DNA of 64,000 nucleotides from Vulcanimicrobiota bacterium (lineage in GTDB: Bacteria; Vulcanimicrobiota; Vulcanimicrobiia; Vulcanimicrobiales; Vulcanimicrobiaceae). The notes under the pieces are model-generated. The model saw only the letters and a list, made by a program, of their open reading frames with translations. It was not told the DNA's origin and searched no databases. The DNA is taken from contig PMSI01000001.1 of the NCBI GenBank assembly GCA_003168375.1, forward strand, positions 868,001 through 932,000. The letters run 5' to 3'. The position numbers were made by a program, and so were the translations under genes. This document shows positions 14,519 to 23,309 of this stretch, piece by piece (the stretch's first letter is position 1; each line of letters begins with the position of its first letter).

Positions 14519-17500
14519 ATGCCCGACCCCGAGTATGCCGAGCTCCACTGCTGGTCGAACTTCAGCTTCCTCGAGGGCTCCACGCACCCCGAGGAGCTGG
14601 TCGAGCACGGAACGCAGCTGGGGCTGCGCGGGATCGCGCTGACCGACCGCGACGGGCTCTACGGCGCGGTGCGGTTCGCGAAGCACGCCGCAACCGCGGG
14701 CTCGTTCGCGGCGCTCTGCGGCGCCGAGCTGACGCTGGAGTCCACCGACGCCGAGCCGATCAGGTGTCACCCTGAGCCTGTCGAAGGGCGCCCCGCCCGG
14801 CCGGCCAAGGAGGTGCCGACCGACACCCCGCGGCTCGTTCTGATCGCGGCCGACAAGACCGGCTTCGGCAACCTCGCGCGCTTGATCTCGACCGCGCAGC
14901 TCCGCGGGCGCAAGCGCGACGCGCGGCTGCGGCTCGACGATCTCGAGGGGCGGACGGCCGGGCTGATCGCGCTCTCCGGCGGCCGCAACGGCGTGGTGGA
15001 AAAGGCGCTGCTGCGGCGCGACACCGACGCCGCGGTCGCCCTCGGCGCGCGCCTGCGCGACCTCTTCCCGGGACGCTTCTATCTCGAGCTGCAGCATCAC
15101 GTGCGGCCGGAAGATGCGGCGCTCATTCGCGCGCTGGTGCGGCTCGCGATGCGGCTCGACGTTCCGTACGTCGCGACCAACGGCGTCGCGTACGCGACGC
15201 GCGAGGACGCGCGGCTGTGCGACGTGCTGACCTGCGTGAAGTACACGACGGCGCTGCAGAACGCGGGGACGCTGCTGCGCCCGAATCACGAGCACCATCT
15301 CAAGACGCCGGCGCAGATGGCGCGGCTGTTCGCCGAGTTTCCGCTCGCGATCGCGAACACGCTGGCAATCGCCGAGCACTGTACGTTCCGGCTCGACAAG
15401 CTGCACGGCGAGTTTCCGCTCTACTCGATCCCCGCCGGCGAGACGTCGGCGCAGTCGTATCTGCGCACGCTCGTGTACCAGGGCACGCGAGAGCGGTACG
15501 CGCAGCCGCTCGATCCCAAGGTCGAGCGCCAACTGGAGTACGAGCTCGGGATCATCGCGCGGATGGATCTCGCCGGCTACTTCCTGGTGGTGTGGGACAT
15601 CGCGAACGCCGCGAAGCGGCTGGGCGTCCTCGCGCAAGGACGCGGTTCGGCGGCGAACTCGGCGGTCTGCTACGCGCTCGGGATCACCGCGATCGATCCG
15701 GTCGCGAGCGGGCTGCTCTTCGAGCGCTTTCTGAGCGAGGAGCGCGGCGAGGTCCCCGACATCGACATCGACTTCGCGCACCAAGACCGCGAGCAGGTGA
15801 TCCAGTACGTCTACGAGCGCTACGGGCGCGAGCACGCGGCGATGGCGGCCGAAGTGATCACCTACCGCACGCGCTCGGCGATCCGCGACGTCGGCAAAGC
15901 GCTCGGGTTGACGCTCGGCCAGGTCGATGCCGTCGTGCGCGAGTACGACGCGCGCGAATCGCTCGCCGGCGCGGTCGGCGCCGTGCACGATACGGCCAAA
16001 CCGATCCCGCACTCCGTCGCGAAGCGGCGCGACCTCGATGCGGGCTCGAACGTTTTTCACTCGCGTAACAACGACGCGCCGGCGGCGACCCCGGGCCGTT
16101 CGCTCGTCCCCGGCTTCGGGGATGCCGACGAGTACTTCGGTCGCGACCCCGATCCGCAGATCCGCGGTCCGGTCGGCGGCGCGCTCGGCACGATGCTGCT
16201 GACGATCTGCCGGCGTATCGACGGCTTCCCGCGGCACATGGGGATCCACAGCGGCGGAATGGTGATCACGCGCTCGCCGCTGGTCGAGGTCGCACCGGTC
16301 GAGTGGGCGACGATGCGCGACCGCACCATCGTGCAATGGGACAAGGACGACCTCTCCGACTTGGGTCTCATCAAGATCGATCTGCTCGGACTCGGGATGC
16401 TCTCGCTGCTGCGCGACGCGTTCGCGCTTCATCGCCGGCGCTACCCCGAGCGCGGTCCGCTCTCGCTGAACGACATCCCGCCGGACGACCGCCCGACGTA
16501 CGAGATGCTGCAGCGCGCCGATTCGATCGGCGTCTTTCAAGTCGAGTCGCGCGCGCAGATGTCGATGCTGCCGCGCTTGAAACCGCACTGCTTCTACGAC
16601 CTCGTGATGCAGGTCGCGATCATCCGGCCGGGGCCGATCCAAGGCGACATGATCCACCCGTTCCTGCGCCGCCGCAACGGCCAGGAGCCGGTGACGTATC
16701 CGCATCCCAAGCTGAAGCCGATCTTGGAACGGACGCTCGGCGTCCCGCTCTTCCAAGAGCAGGGGATGCGCATGGCGATGGAAGCGGCCGGATTCAGCGC
16801 GGGGGAAGCGGATCGTCTGCGCCGCGCGATGGGGCACAAACGCTCGCGCGAGCGGATGGCCGAGCTCTATCCACCGCTGGTGGAGGGAATGGTGCGGAAC
16901 GGCATCCCGCGCGAGGACGCCGATAAGCTCTTTCACATGCTCGAAGGCTTCGCTGACTACGGCTTCCCCGAGTCGCACGCGGCCTCGTTCGCGCTGCTCG
17001 CCTACGCGTCGGCGTACGTGAAGTGCCACGAGCCGGCGATCTTCTGCGCGGCGATCCTCAACGTGCAGCCGATGGGTTTCTACTCGACCGAAGTGCTCGT
17101 CAACGACGCGCGCCGCCACGACGTCGTGGTGAAGCCGATCGTCGTCAACGAGAGCGAGTGGTGGAGCTTCGTCGACAGCGACGGCGCGCTACGGCTGGGG
17201 TTCCACCTCGTGCGCGGAATGGGCGAGGTGCAGCGCAGCCGGCTGGAACGCACGCTGACGCATGGAGACCGCGAGTTCTCCGATCTGGTCGATTTTGCGC
17301 GCCGTACCGAGCTCGAGCGTGACGCACTGGAGAACCTCGCCGCGGCCGGCGCGTTCGTGCGGTGGTTTCCGACGCGGCGCGAAGCGATGTGGGCGCTGCG
17401 CGGCCTCGACGAGCGCGAGGCACGCGGCGAGCTCGGGCGTGCGATGGAGATCGTCGACGAGCCCGAACCCGCGTTACCCGCGCTGAGTGCGGTCGAACAG

Positions 17501-17902
17501 ACGACGCTCGACATTCACGCGACCGGCGTGAGCGACGTGCAGCCGATCGCGCACGTGCGCTCTTTCCTCGACGCGCAGAACGTCCTCGCCGCGAGCCGTC
17601 TGCCCGCGATGCCGCAGAACCTCGTCTGCAAGATCGGCGGCCTGGTGATCACACGCCAGCGGCCGGGCACCGCGAAGGGGTTCGTCTTCCTCACCATCGA
17701 GGACGAGACGGGTCTGGTAAACGTGATCGTGCGCCCGGACGTCTACGAGCGCTATCGCCGCACGATCCGCGGCTCGCAGTGCCTGATCGTCGAGGGCGTG
17801 CTGCAGAAGGAGCAAGGCTGCATCGACGTGATCATGAAACGCTGCTGGAGCCTCGACGCCCACGGTACGACCGAGAAGGTGCGCGCCCGGAACTTTCACT
17901 AG
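14519..17902 (+). CDS. dnaE2: Error-prone DNA polymerase DnaE2
   Basis: 1,127 residues, C-family polymerase of the DnaE2 (ImuC) branch, the translesion polymerase of the SOS mutasome. A PHP domain opens the protein (YAELHCWSNFSFLEGSTHPE; the usual HCHSNFS has Trp for the second His). The polymerase active site is VPDIDIDFAHQDRE (about residues 412-425); GFPRHMGIHSGGMV and MDLAGYFLVVWDI are typical. The C-terminal OB fold (LVNVIVRPDVYERY) ends in the family signature RARNFH. About 60 residues (roughly 480-545, AVHDTAKPIPHSVAKR onward) appear inserted before the GFPRH motif. Repeat copy 6 is translated near residues 84-90. ATG 14519 is preferred because the upstream GTG lies in the LexA box. 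No clear Shine-Dalgarno. Confidence 0.93.
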   Translation: MPDPEYAELHCWSNFSFLEGSTHPEELVEHGTQLGLRGIALTDRDGLYGAVRFAKHAATAGSFAALCGAELTLESTDAEPIRCHPEPVEGRPARPAKEVPTDTPRLVLIAADKTGFGNLARLISTAQLRGRKRDARLRLDDLEGRTAGLIALSGGRNGVVEKALLRRDTDAAVALGARLRDLFPGRFYLELQHHVRPEDAALIRALVRLAMRLDVPYVATNGVAYATREDARLCDVLTCVKYTTALQNAGTLLRPNHEHHLKTPAQMARLFAEFPLAIANTLAIAEHCTFRLDKLHGEFPLYSIPAGETSAQSYLRTLVYQGTRERYAQPLDPKVERQLEYELGIIARMDLAGYFLVVWDIANAAKRLGVLAQGRGSAANSAVCYALGITAIDPVASGLLFERFLSEERGEVPDIDIDFAHQDREQVIQYVYERYGREHAAMAAEVITYRTRSAIRDVGKALGLTLGQVDAVVREYDARESLAGAVGAVHDTAKPIPHSVAKRRDLDAGSNVFHSRNNDAPAATPGRSLVPGFGDADEYFGRDPDPQIRGPVGGALGTMLLTICRRIDGFPRHMGIHSGGMVITRSPLVEVAPVEWATMRDRTIVQWDKDDLSDLGLIKIDLLGLGMLSLLRDAFALHRRRYPERGPLSLNDIPPDDRPTYEMLQRADSIGVFQVESRAQMSMLPRLKPHCFYDLVMQVAIIRPGPIQGDMIHPFLRRRNGQEPVTYPHPKLKPILERTLGVPLFQEQGMRMAMEAAGFSAGEADRLRRAMGHKRSRERMAELYPPLVEGMVRNGIPREDADKLFHMLEGFADYGFPESHAASFALLAYASAYVKCHEPAIFCAAILNVQPMGFYSTEVLVNDARRHDVVVKPIVVNESEWWSFVDSDGALRLGFHLVRGMGEVQRSRLERTLTHGDREFSDLVDFARRTELERDALENLAAAGAFVRWFPTRREAMWALRGLDEREARGELGRAMEIVDEPEPALPALSAVEQTTLDIHATGVSDVQPIAHVRSFLDAQNVLAASRLPAMPQNLVCKIGGLVITRQRPGTAKGFVFLTIEDETGLVNVIVRPDVYERYRRTIRGSQCLIVEGVLQKEQGCIDVIMKRCWSLDAHGTTEKVRARNFH
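14771..14788 (-). repeat. Dispersed repeat copy 6 (inside dnaE2)
   Basis: CCTGAGCCTGTCGAAGGG, preceded by GTCAC. It is translated as PEPVEG within the PHP domain region, in the same phase as copy 5. Confidence 0.9.
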
Positions 17903-17913
17903 ATGGACGGTCG

Positions 17914-18336
17914 ATGGCTTCGATCGAGTTCCGGTGCGGCAGGTGCAAGCAGCTCAAAGACGTCCGGACGCTGCGCGCCTCGATCTGTCCGGAGTGCCGC
18001 GCCGACGACGAACGTGCCGCGACGGACGCGGTGGACGCTGCTGCGGCGCAGCGACGGATCTATCAGGAGAGGCTCGCGCGCGGGCCGCACTACCACGGAG
18101 CGCTCGAGACGTGGACGCCGGCCGATCCTGCGTTGCTGCCGGACGGCGAGCATTTCGTCTGTCCGAGCTGTCACCGTGCGGCTCACCTCGTGCACGATCT
18201 GCAGCACCGCTGGAGCAAGACGCCGTATCCGATCCCGACCAAGAAGACGGTCTGCGACGCGTGTCACCGCAAGGATGCCGACGACGACCAGTCCGAGCGC
18301 GCGACGTGGCGCAATCGCTTCAATCGCGAGCGCTGA
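17914..18336 (+). CDS. Small four-CxxC zinc-ribbon protein
   Basis: 140 residues with four CxxC knuckles: CGRC (about 9), CPEC (about 25), CPSC (about 86) and CDAC (about 112), enough for two zinc ribbons separated by a charged helical linker (YQERLARGPHYHGALETW). Neither enzyme motif nor membrane segment is seen; the C-terminus is basic (RATWRNRFNRER). The ATG lies 11 nt after the dnaE2 stop, so it is very likely co-transcribed from the LexA-controlled promoter and could be a damage-induced nucleic-acid-binding factor (inference). Confidence 0.7.
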   Translation: MASIEFRCGRCKQLKDVRTLRASICPECRADDERAATDAVDAAAAQRRIYQERLARGPHYHGALETWTPADPALLPDGEHFVCPSCHRAAHLVHDLQHRWSKTPYPIPTKKTVCDACHRKDADDDQSERATWRNRFNRER

Positions 18337-18340
18337 AACG

Positions 18341-19120
18341 TTACGGCGACGCGGCGGCGCGCTTCCAGAGCTGCCAGGCGCGGTCGATCAGTCCGGTGAC
18401 GGTCTGCGAGGCGTTGCTCGCCTCCTCCGCGTTGAGATAGGTCGGGCGTCCGCCGAGCCGGAGCGCTTCGGACTGCAGCTGGGCGTCTTGTCCCGTGTAA
18501 TAGGCGCGAAAGACCGCTTCGGGGATCGAGGTTCCGACCACGACCATGCCGTGGCCGCGCATCAGCGCGATATTGGCGCTTCCCAGCGTCCGCGCGAGCG
18601 CATCGCCGAGCGGATTCGTCTTCACCAGCAAGTCCGTCGCCGGACCGCCCGCGTCGCGGATCTCGAACACCGGAGCGCCGGCGCCGATGAACGAGGCGAG
18701 GTGGAAGACCGGCTGCAGCTTTACGGTCGAGACCCCGAACGGGATCACCGCGGGGGTGTGCGCGTGCACGACCGCCTTGACATCGGGCCGCGCTTTGTAG
18801 ATCGCGCCGTGGATGAAGCGTTCGAGAAAACTCGTGCGGCCGGTGGCGTTGAGCGCGTTGCTGTCGAGGTCGTAGGTCAGGATGTCGGCGGCGGTCACCA
18901 GCGCCGGTGCCATGCTCCGGGAGAGCCAGTACTGGTTCGCGTTCTGCGGATCGCGCGCGCTGACGTGGCCGAAGCCGTCCACCACGTTCTCGTGCGCGAG
19001 GATCCGGTTTGCCGCGACCAGGTCGTCGATCGTCGCGACGGGGGCGTCGGCGGCTCGCGCGGGCGCCGCGGCGGCGAACGACGCGGCGAGGACGCCGAGA
19101 AGAAACAGCGGTCGGTCCAT
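18341..19120 (-). CDS. Exported class II aldolase/adducin-fold protein
   Basis: 259 residues. A signal peptide (MDRPLFLLGVLAASFAAAAP to about residue 24) precedes a class II aldolase domain. Zinc-ligand motifs are present: AVVHAHTPAVIPF (HxH) and ALMRGHGMVVVG (the third His). FGHVSARDP and SFLERFIHGAIY are the substrate-phosphate and helical segments. Cytoplasmic relatives (FucA, AraD, MtnB) act on sugar phosphates; an exported form is unusual, so the substrate is unlikely to be a sugar phosphate. ATG 19120 has GGAAGG about 7 nt upstream. Divergent from the next gene by 92 bp. Confidence 0.85.
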   Translation of the reverse strand: MDRPLFLLGVLAASFAAAAPARAADAPVATIDDLVAANRILAHENVVDGFGHVSARDPQNANQYWLSRSMAPALVTAADILTYDLDSNALNATGRTSFLERFIHGAIYKARPDVKAVVHAHTPAVIPFGVSTVKLQPVFHLASFIGAGAPVFEIRDAGGPATDLLVKTNPLGDALARTLGSANIALMRGHGMVVVGTSIPEAVFRAYYTGQDAQLQSEALRLGGRPTYLNAEEASNASQTVTGLIDRAWQLWKRAAASP

Positions 19121-19212
19121 GGACGCGCCTTCCGCGGTGAAGGCCCCACTCCTCGCCCAGGCCGAAGCATCCGACCTCCCGTCCGCGGACGGCCCTAGCT
19201 CGAGGAGGCTTC

Positions 19213-19629
19213 ATGAAGCGATTCGTTGCCGCGCTCGCCGCGGCGCTGCTCACCACCGCCGCGGCGTCCGCGCAGACCCCCGGCGATCCGGGGGCCGGCA
19301 CACAGCGCGGCATCGAGGAGGTCAACAACTCGGGTCAGGTCGGGACGGTGACCCTGTTCAACGGCGGTGCCAACACCCGCGTCCTCGTCGAGCTCCACGG
19401 AACGATCCCGGGCCGCGGGCAGTCGGTGCGCTTCTATCGCGGTCCCTCGTGCGACGATATCGGCTCCAGCGGGCCGGCGTACTATCTAACCGACATGAAG
19501 GACGGCGCCTCGCGCTCCGTCGTCAAAGCGCCCGAGGACAAGCTGCTCTCGGGCAATTACAACGTCGTCGTCTTCTCCACGAACGCGGCCGGTTCGCGCG
19601 CCACCGCCTGCGGCCACCTCTACCAGTGA
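19213..19629 (+). CDS. Small exported protein of unknown function
   Basis: 138 residues with a signal peptide (MKRFVAALAAALLTTAAASA, cleavage near AQT) and a beta-rich mature part. The core TVTLFNGGANTRVLVELHG and the two Cys (SCDDI, TACGHLY) suggest a single disulphide-stabilised beta-sandwich. No enzyme motif. GAGGAGG lies 6 nt upstream of the ATG, one of the best ribosome binding sites in the window, suggesting high expression. Its stop codon is in frame with the HAD gene that follows. Confidence 0.7.
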   Translation: MKRFVAALAAALLTTAAASAQTPGDPGAGTQRGIEEVNNSGQVGTVTLFNGGANTRVLVELHGTIPGRGQSVRFYRGPSCDDIGSSGPAYYLTDMKDGASRSVVKAPEDKLLSGNYNVVVFSTNAAGSRATACGHLYQ

Positions 19630-19668
19630 CGCGCACGCCTGCGTGGTTCCATCAGTATCTCACCTGAC

Positions 19669-20379
19669 CTGAGCCGGGTCGAGGCGCTGGTCTTCGACGT
19701 CTTCGGGACGCTCGTCGACTGGCGGACCAGCTTGATCGAAGACCTGACCGCGTTCGGTTCCGAGCGCGGTCTCATCGTCGATTGGCCTGCGCTGGTGGAC
19801 CGTTGGCGCGGGATGTACATGCCCTCGATGGACCGCGTTCGCCGCGGCGAGCGGCCGTGGACCTCGCTCGACGTGCTGCACCGGGAGTCGTTCGACGCGC
19901 TCGCCGACCAGTTCAACATCGCCGCCGCGCTCGACGGGGACGCGCGCCGCTGGTGCGTCGACCGCTGGCACCGGCTGCGGCCGTGGCCGGACGCCGTCGC
20001 CGGGCTCACGCGGCTGCGCACGCGCTACATCCTGGGCACGCTTTCGAACGGCAACGTGCGGCTGCTCGCGGATCTCGCGAAGAGCGCACCGCTGCCGATG
20101 GACGTGATCTTTTCGGCGGAGCTGTTCCGTCACTACAAGCCCGATCCCGAAGCCTACCGCGGCGCAGTCGAACTGCTCGCAACGACACCGGACCGCGTGA
20201 TGCTGGCCGCCGCGCACAACGGCGACCTGAAAGCGGCCGCGTCGACGGGGATGCGCACGGCGTTCGTCGCGCGCCCGACGGAATACGGTCCCGAACAGAC
20301 GCACGATTCGGTCGCTGCGCCGGAGATCGATCTCGCCGTGCGCGACCTCGGCGAGCTGGCGGACCGCCTCGGTGCGTGA
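19669..20379 (+). CDS. Haloacid-dehalogenase type II family hydrolase (non-ATG start)
   Basis: About 236 residues. Motif I is LVFDVFGTLVDW with the nucleophile Asp, motif II LSNGN, the lysine segment HYKPDPEAYRGA, and the last motif LAAAHNGDLKAA; this is the L-2-haloacid dehalogenase branch. The frame has no ATG, GTG or TTG between the upstream in-frame TGA (19627) and motif I. CTG at 19669 gives the usual short lead (LSRVEALVFDV). The ATG at 19732 would delete the nucleophile. It is followed 15 nt later by the acyl-CoA-synthetase-like gene. The substrate could be a haloacid or any small phosphate ester. Confidence 0.78.
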   Translation: MSRVEALVFDVFGTLVDWRTSLIEDLTAFGSERGLIVDWPALVDRWRGMYMPSMDRVRRGERPWTSLDVLHRESFDALADQFNIAAALDGDARRWCVDRWHRLRPWPDAVAGLTRLRTRYILGTLSNGNVRLLADLAKSAPLPMDVIFSAELFRHYKPDPEAYRGAVELLATTPDRVMLAAAHNGDLKAAASTGMRTAFVARPTEYGPEQTHDSVAAPEIDLAVRDLGELADRLGA

Positions 20380-20394
20380 GCGAAGGGGCGCGGG

Positions 20395-21897
20395 ATGACG
20401 CGCTCGGTCCTCGACGCCCTCGACGCGCACGCCGCCGCACGGCCCGATGCGCTCGCGCTCGACGGCGTCTCGTACGCGCAGCTGCGCGACGCCTCGCTGC
20501 GCGTCGCGGCGCGCCTGCGCGACGCCGGGCTGCGTCCCGGCGACCGGCTCGCCGTCTATGCCGAGAACCGGCCCGGGTTCGTGTACGCGTACCTCGGCGG
20601 CTTGCGCGCCGGCGCGGTCGTCGTCACGGTGAACGTGCTGTACCGGAGTTCGGACCTGCAGCACATCCTGACCGACGCGACGCCGACCGTCGTCGCCGTC
20701 TCCGAGGCGAGCGCGCAGTTCGTCTCCGCGCAGGACGGTCGCGCGATCGTGCAGCTAGCGGACGTCGAGCGCTGGGCGCACGACGACGCGATCGCACCGC
20801 TCGCCGGCGCGCCCGCGCCGCAGCCGGACGACGGAGCGATCCTGATCTACACCAGCGGCACCACCGGCCGTTCGAAGGGCGCGCTGCTGACCCACGGCAA
20901 CCTCGGCGCGATCGCCGACGCGCTGGTCGAGGCGTGGCGCTGGACGGCGTCCGATACGCTGCTGCTGTCCCTGCCGCTGTTCCACGTCCACGGTCTCGGT
21001 GCGGGGCTGAACGGAACGCTGGTCGCCGGCGCGCGCGTGCTGCTACGCGAGCGCTTCGAGGCGCAGCCGGTCGTCGCGTCGCTCGCCGCCGGCGAGGCGA
21101 CGATGTTCTTCGGCGTCCCGACCATGTACGTGCGCATCCTCGAACAGGCGGCGCCGGGGGTGCGGTTCGACCGCGTGCGGCTGTTCGTCTCGGGCTCGGC
21201 GGCGCTGCCGGCGAGCGTGCACGAAGAGTTTGCCCGGCGCTTCGGCGTCTCGATCCTCGAACGCTACGGCTCGACCGAGTTCGGGTTCGCCCTCAGCAAC
21301 CGCTACGAGGGACCGCGCCACGCCGGTACGGTCGGTTTCCCGCTGCCGAAGGTCGAGGTGCGGCTCGGCGATCCCGCGACCGCCGCCGACGTCGCGCCCG
21401 GCGAGGCGGGCGAGATCCTGGTCCATGGGCCGAACGTGTTCAAGGCGTACTGGCGCAACGACGCAGCGACGGGCGCGGCGTTCGCGCACGACGCGCAGGG
21501 CCGCCGCTGGTACAAGAGCGGCGACCTGGCGACCTTCGACCCGGAGCGCGGCTACACGATCAACGGCCGCTTGAAAGAGCTGGTGATCAGCGGCGGCTTC
21601 AACGTCTACCCGATCGAGGTCGAGGACGAGCTGCTGCGCATCCCCGGGATCCGCGCCGCGGCCGTCATCGGGCAGCCCGACCCTGCGCGCGGCGAGATCC
21701 CGGTCGCGTTCGTCGAGACCGGTGAGGGCTTCGACGCGGAGCGCGCGCTGGCGACGTTGCGCGAGCGGCTCGCGAGCTTCAAGGTACCCAAGCACCTGTA
21801 TCTTATCGACGCGCTGCCGCGCAACGCGATGGGCAAAGTCGAGAAGCCGCGCCTGCGCGAGCTGCTCACGGCTAGAGTCCCAGGTAGGCTTTCTTGA
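20395..21897 (+). CDS. AMP-forming acyl-CoA synthetase, malonyl-CoA-synthetase (MatB)-like
   Basis: 500 residues, ANL superfamily. The P-loop is LIYTSGTTGRSKGALLTHGN (about residues 150-169), the A5 motif ILERYGSTEFGFALSNRYEG, then GTVGFPLPKVEVRLG, the hinge KSGDLATFDPERGYTINGR and the catalytic lysine near the end in PRNAMGKVEKP. Length and the segment after the A5 motif match MatB, which makes malonyl-CoA from malonate for fatty acid or polyketide synthesis. ATG 20395. Its 3' end overlaps the convergent livF by 26 nt. Confidence 0.83.
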   Translation: MTRSVLDALDAHAAARPDALALDGVSYAQLRDASLRVAARLRDAGLRPGDRLAVYAENRPGFVYAYLGGLRAGAVVVTVNVLYRSSDLQHILTDATPTVVAVSEASAQFVSAQDGRAIVQLADVERWAHDDAIAPLAGAPAPQPDDGAILIYTSGTTGRSKGALLTHGNLGAIADALVEAWRWTASDTLLLSLPLFHVHGLGAGLNGTLVAGARVLLRERFEAQPVVASLAAGEATMFFGVPTMYVRILEQAAPGVRFDRVRLFVSGSAALPASVHEEFARRFGVSILERYGSTEFGFALSNRYEGPRHAGTVGFPLPKVEVRLGDPATAADVAPGEAGEILVHGPNVFKAYWRNDAATGAAFAHDAQGRRWYKSGDLATFDPERGYTINGRLKELVISGGFNVYPIEVEDELLRIPGIRAAAVIGQPDPARGEIPVAFVETGEGFDAERALATLRERLASFKVPKHLYLIDALPRNAMGKVEKPRLRELLTARVPGRLS

Positions 21898-22576
21898 TCT
21901 CGTCGCTCGCGAGCAGCTCGGCACGGGTTCCGCTGCTGACGACGCGTCCGGTCTCGACGACGTAACCGCGGGTCGCGATCTCCAGCGCCTGGAGCACGTT
22001 CTGCTCGACGAGCAGTACGGTCGTCCCCGCCGCGTTGATGCGCCGGATCGTCTCGAACAGCTCGGTGACGATGATCGGCGCGAGCCCGAGCGACGGCTCG
22101 TCGAGCATGAGCAGGGACGGTTTGCTCATCAGGCCGCGCGCGATCGCGACCATCTGCTGCTCGCCGCCGGAGAGCGTCCCCGCGATCTGAGCGCGGCGTT
22201 CGGCGACGCGCGGAAAGAGCCCGAAGACATACTCGAGCGAGCCGCGCACGTCGGCCCGCGCGCGGCGCGGGTACGAGCCGAGCAGCAAGTTGTCCTCGAC
22301 GCTCATGTCGGGCCACAGCCGGCGGCCTTCGGGGACGTGCGCGATTCCGAGCTCGACGACGCGCGCCGAGGGCGCCCGGTCGATGCGCTCTCCACTCAGC
22401 ACGATCGTTCCCCCGCGCACGGGAACGGTGCGCGAGATCGCGCACAGCAGCGTCGTCTTGCCGGCTCCGTTCGCGCCGAGCAGCGTGACGATCTCGCCCT
22501 GCTCGACGCGCAGCGAAACGTCCCACAGCACCTGCACGTCGCCGTAAGCGACGGCGAGTGCGTTCACCTCAAGCAT
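21872..22576 (-). CDS. livF: Branched-chain amino-acid-type ABC transporter ATPase LivF
   Basis: 234 residues, the usual LivF length. Walker A GANGAGKTT, signature TLSGGEQQMVAIARGL, Walker B LLMLDEPSLGLAP, switch His replaced by the LivF-typical VEQN (LLVEQNVLQAL). IAHVPEGRRLWPDMSVEDNL is the diagnostic Q-loop region. ATG at 22576 overlaps livG by 8 nt. Last gene of the minus-strand transporter operon (26367 to 21872). Confidence 0.93.
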   Translation of the reverse strand: MLEVNALAVAYGDVQVLWDVSLRVEQGEIVTLLGANGAGKTTLLCAISRTVPVRGGTIVLSGERIDRAPSARVVELGIAHVPEGRRLWPDMSVEDNLLLGSYPRRARADVRGSLEYVFGLFPRVAERRAQIAGTLSGGEQQMVAIARGLMSKPSLLMLDEPSLGLAPIIVTELFETIRRINAAGTTVLLVEQNVLQALEIATRGYVVETGRVVSSGTRAELLASDEIKKAYLGL

Positions 22577-23309
22577 GCGCCGCCGTTCCGAGATACGCGC
22601 TGACGACACGCTCGTCGGTCAGCACGGCGTCGGGATCGCCCTCGACGATCTTGCGTCCCTCGACCAGCACGACGATACGCGAGCACACACCGCGCACCGC
22701 GCGCAGGTTGTGCTCGACCATCACGATCGTCGTCCCGCGTTCGCGTACCGTTCGCACGAGATCGAGGGTGCGATCCGTCTCGGTCGGGTTCAGACCGGCG
22801 AGCACCTCGTCGAGCAGCAGCACCTTGGGGCGCGTTGCGAGCGCACGCGCGATCTCGAGCCGTTTGTGTCCGCCCAGCGTGAGCGATCGCGCCGGCGACT
22901 CGGCCCGATCGGCGAGGCCGCACACCTCGAGCTCTTCCATCGCGGCGGCGCGTGCGCCGCCGCGGCCGCGCGGGCGTGGTCGGTGTCCGAAGAACGCGCC
23001 GACCATCACGTTTTCAACCACGCTCATGTCGCGGAACGGCCGCACGATCTGGTGCGTGACGGCGACGCCGGCGACGCAGATGTCGTGCGCCGAGCGGCCG
23101 GTGATCGGACGGCCGTTGAACGTGACGGTGCCCGCCGTCGGTCGCATGACGCCGGAGATGAGCCGAAACAACGTCGACTTTCCCGCGCCGTTCGGCCCAA
23201 TCAAGCCGCAGATCTCGCCGCGCTCGATCGCGATGTCGACGCCGTCGACGGCGATCAAACCCCCGAACCGTTTGGTCAGGCCGCGGCCTTCGAGGATCGG
23301 GTCAGCCAT
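22569..23309 (-). CDS. livG: Branched-chain amino-acid-type ABC transporter ATPase LivG
   Basis: 246 residues. Walker A GPNGAGKST, LivG-type Q-loop region VAVTHQIVRPFRDMSVVENV, Walker B VLLLDEVLAGLNPTETD and switch His in MVEHNLRAV. The signature is LTLGGHKRLEIARAL, within the loose range of LivG. The ATG at 23309 overlaps livM by 8 nt. With LivF it forms the ATPase heterodimer of the importer. Confidence 0.92.
   Translation of the reverse strand: MADPILEGRGLTKRFGGLIAVDGVDIAIERGEICGLIGPNGAGKSTLFRLISGVMRPTAGTVTFNGRPITGRSAHDICVAGVAVTHQIVRPFRDMSVVENVMVGAFFGHRPRPRGRGGARAAAMEELEVCGLADRAESPARSLTLGGHKRLEIARALATRPKVLLLDEVLAGLNPTETDRTLDLVRTVRERGTTIVMVEHNLRAVRGVCSRIVVLVEGRKIVEGDPDAVLTDERVVSAYLGTAAHA

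Noticed and set aside
14378-17119. 913-codon open frame antisense to dnaE2
   Set aside because: Low-complexity Arg/Asp/Val-rich translation and no motif; the sense strand encodes an intact DnaE2.
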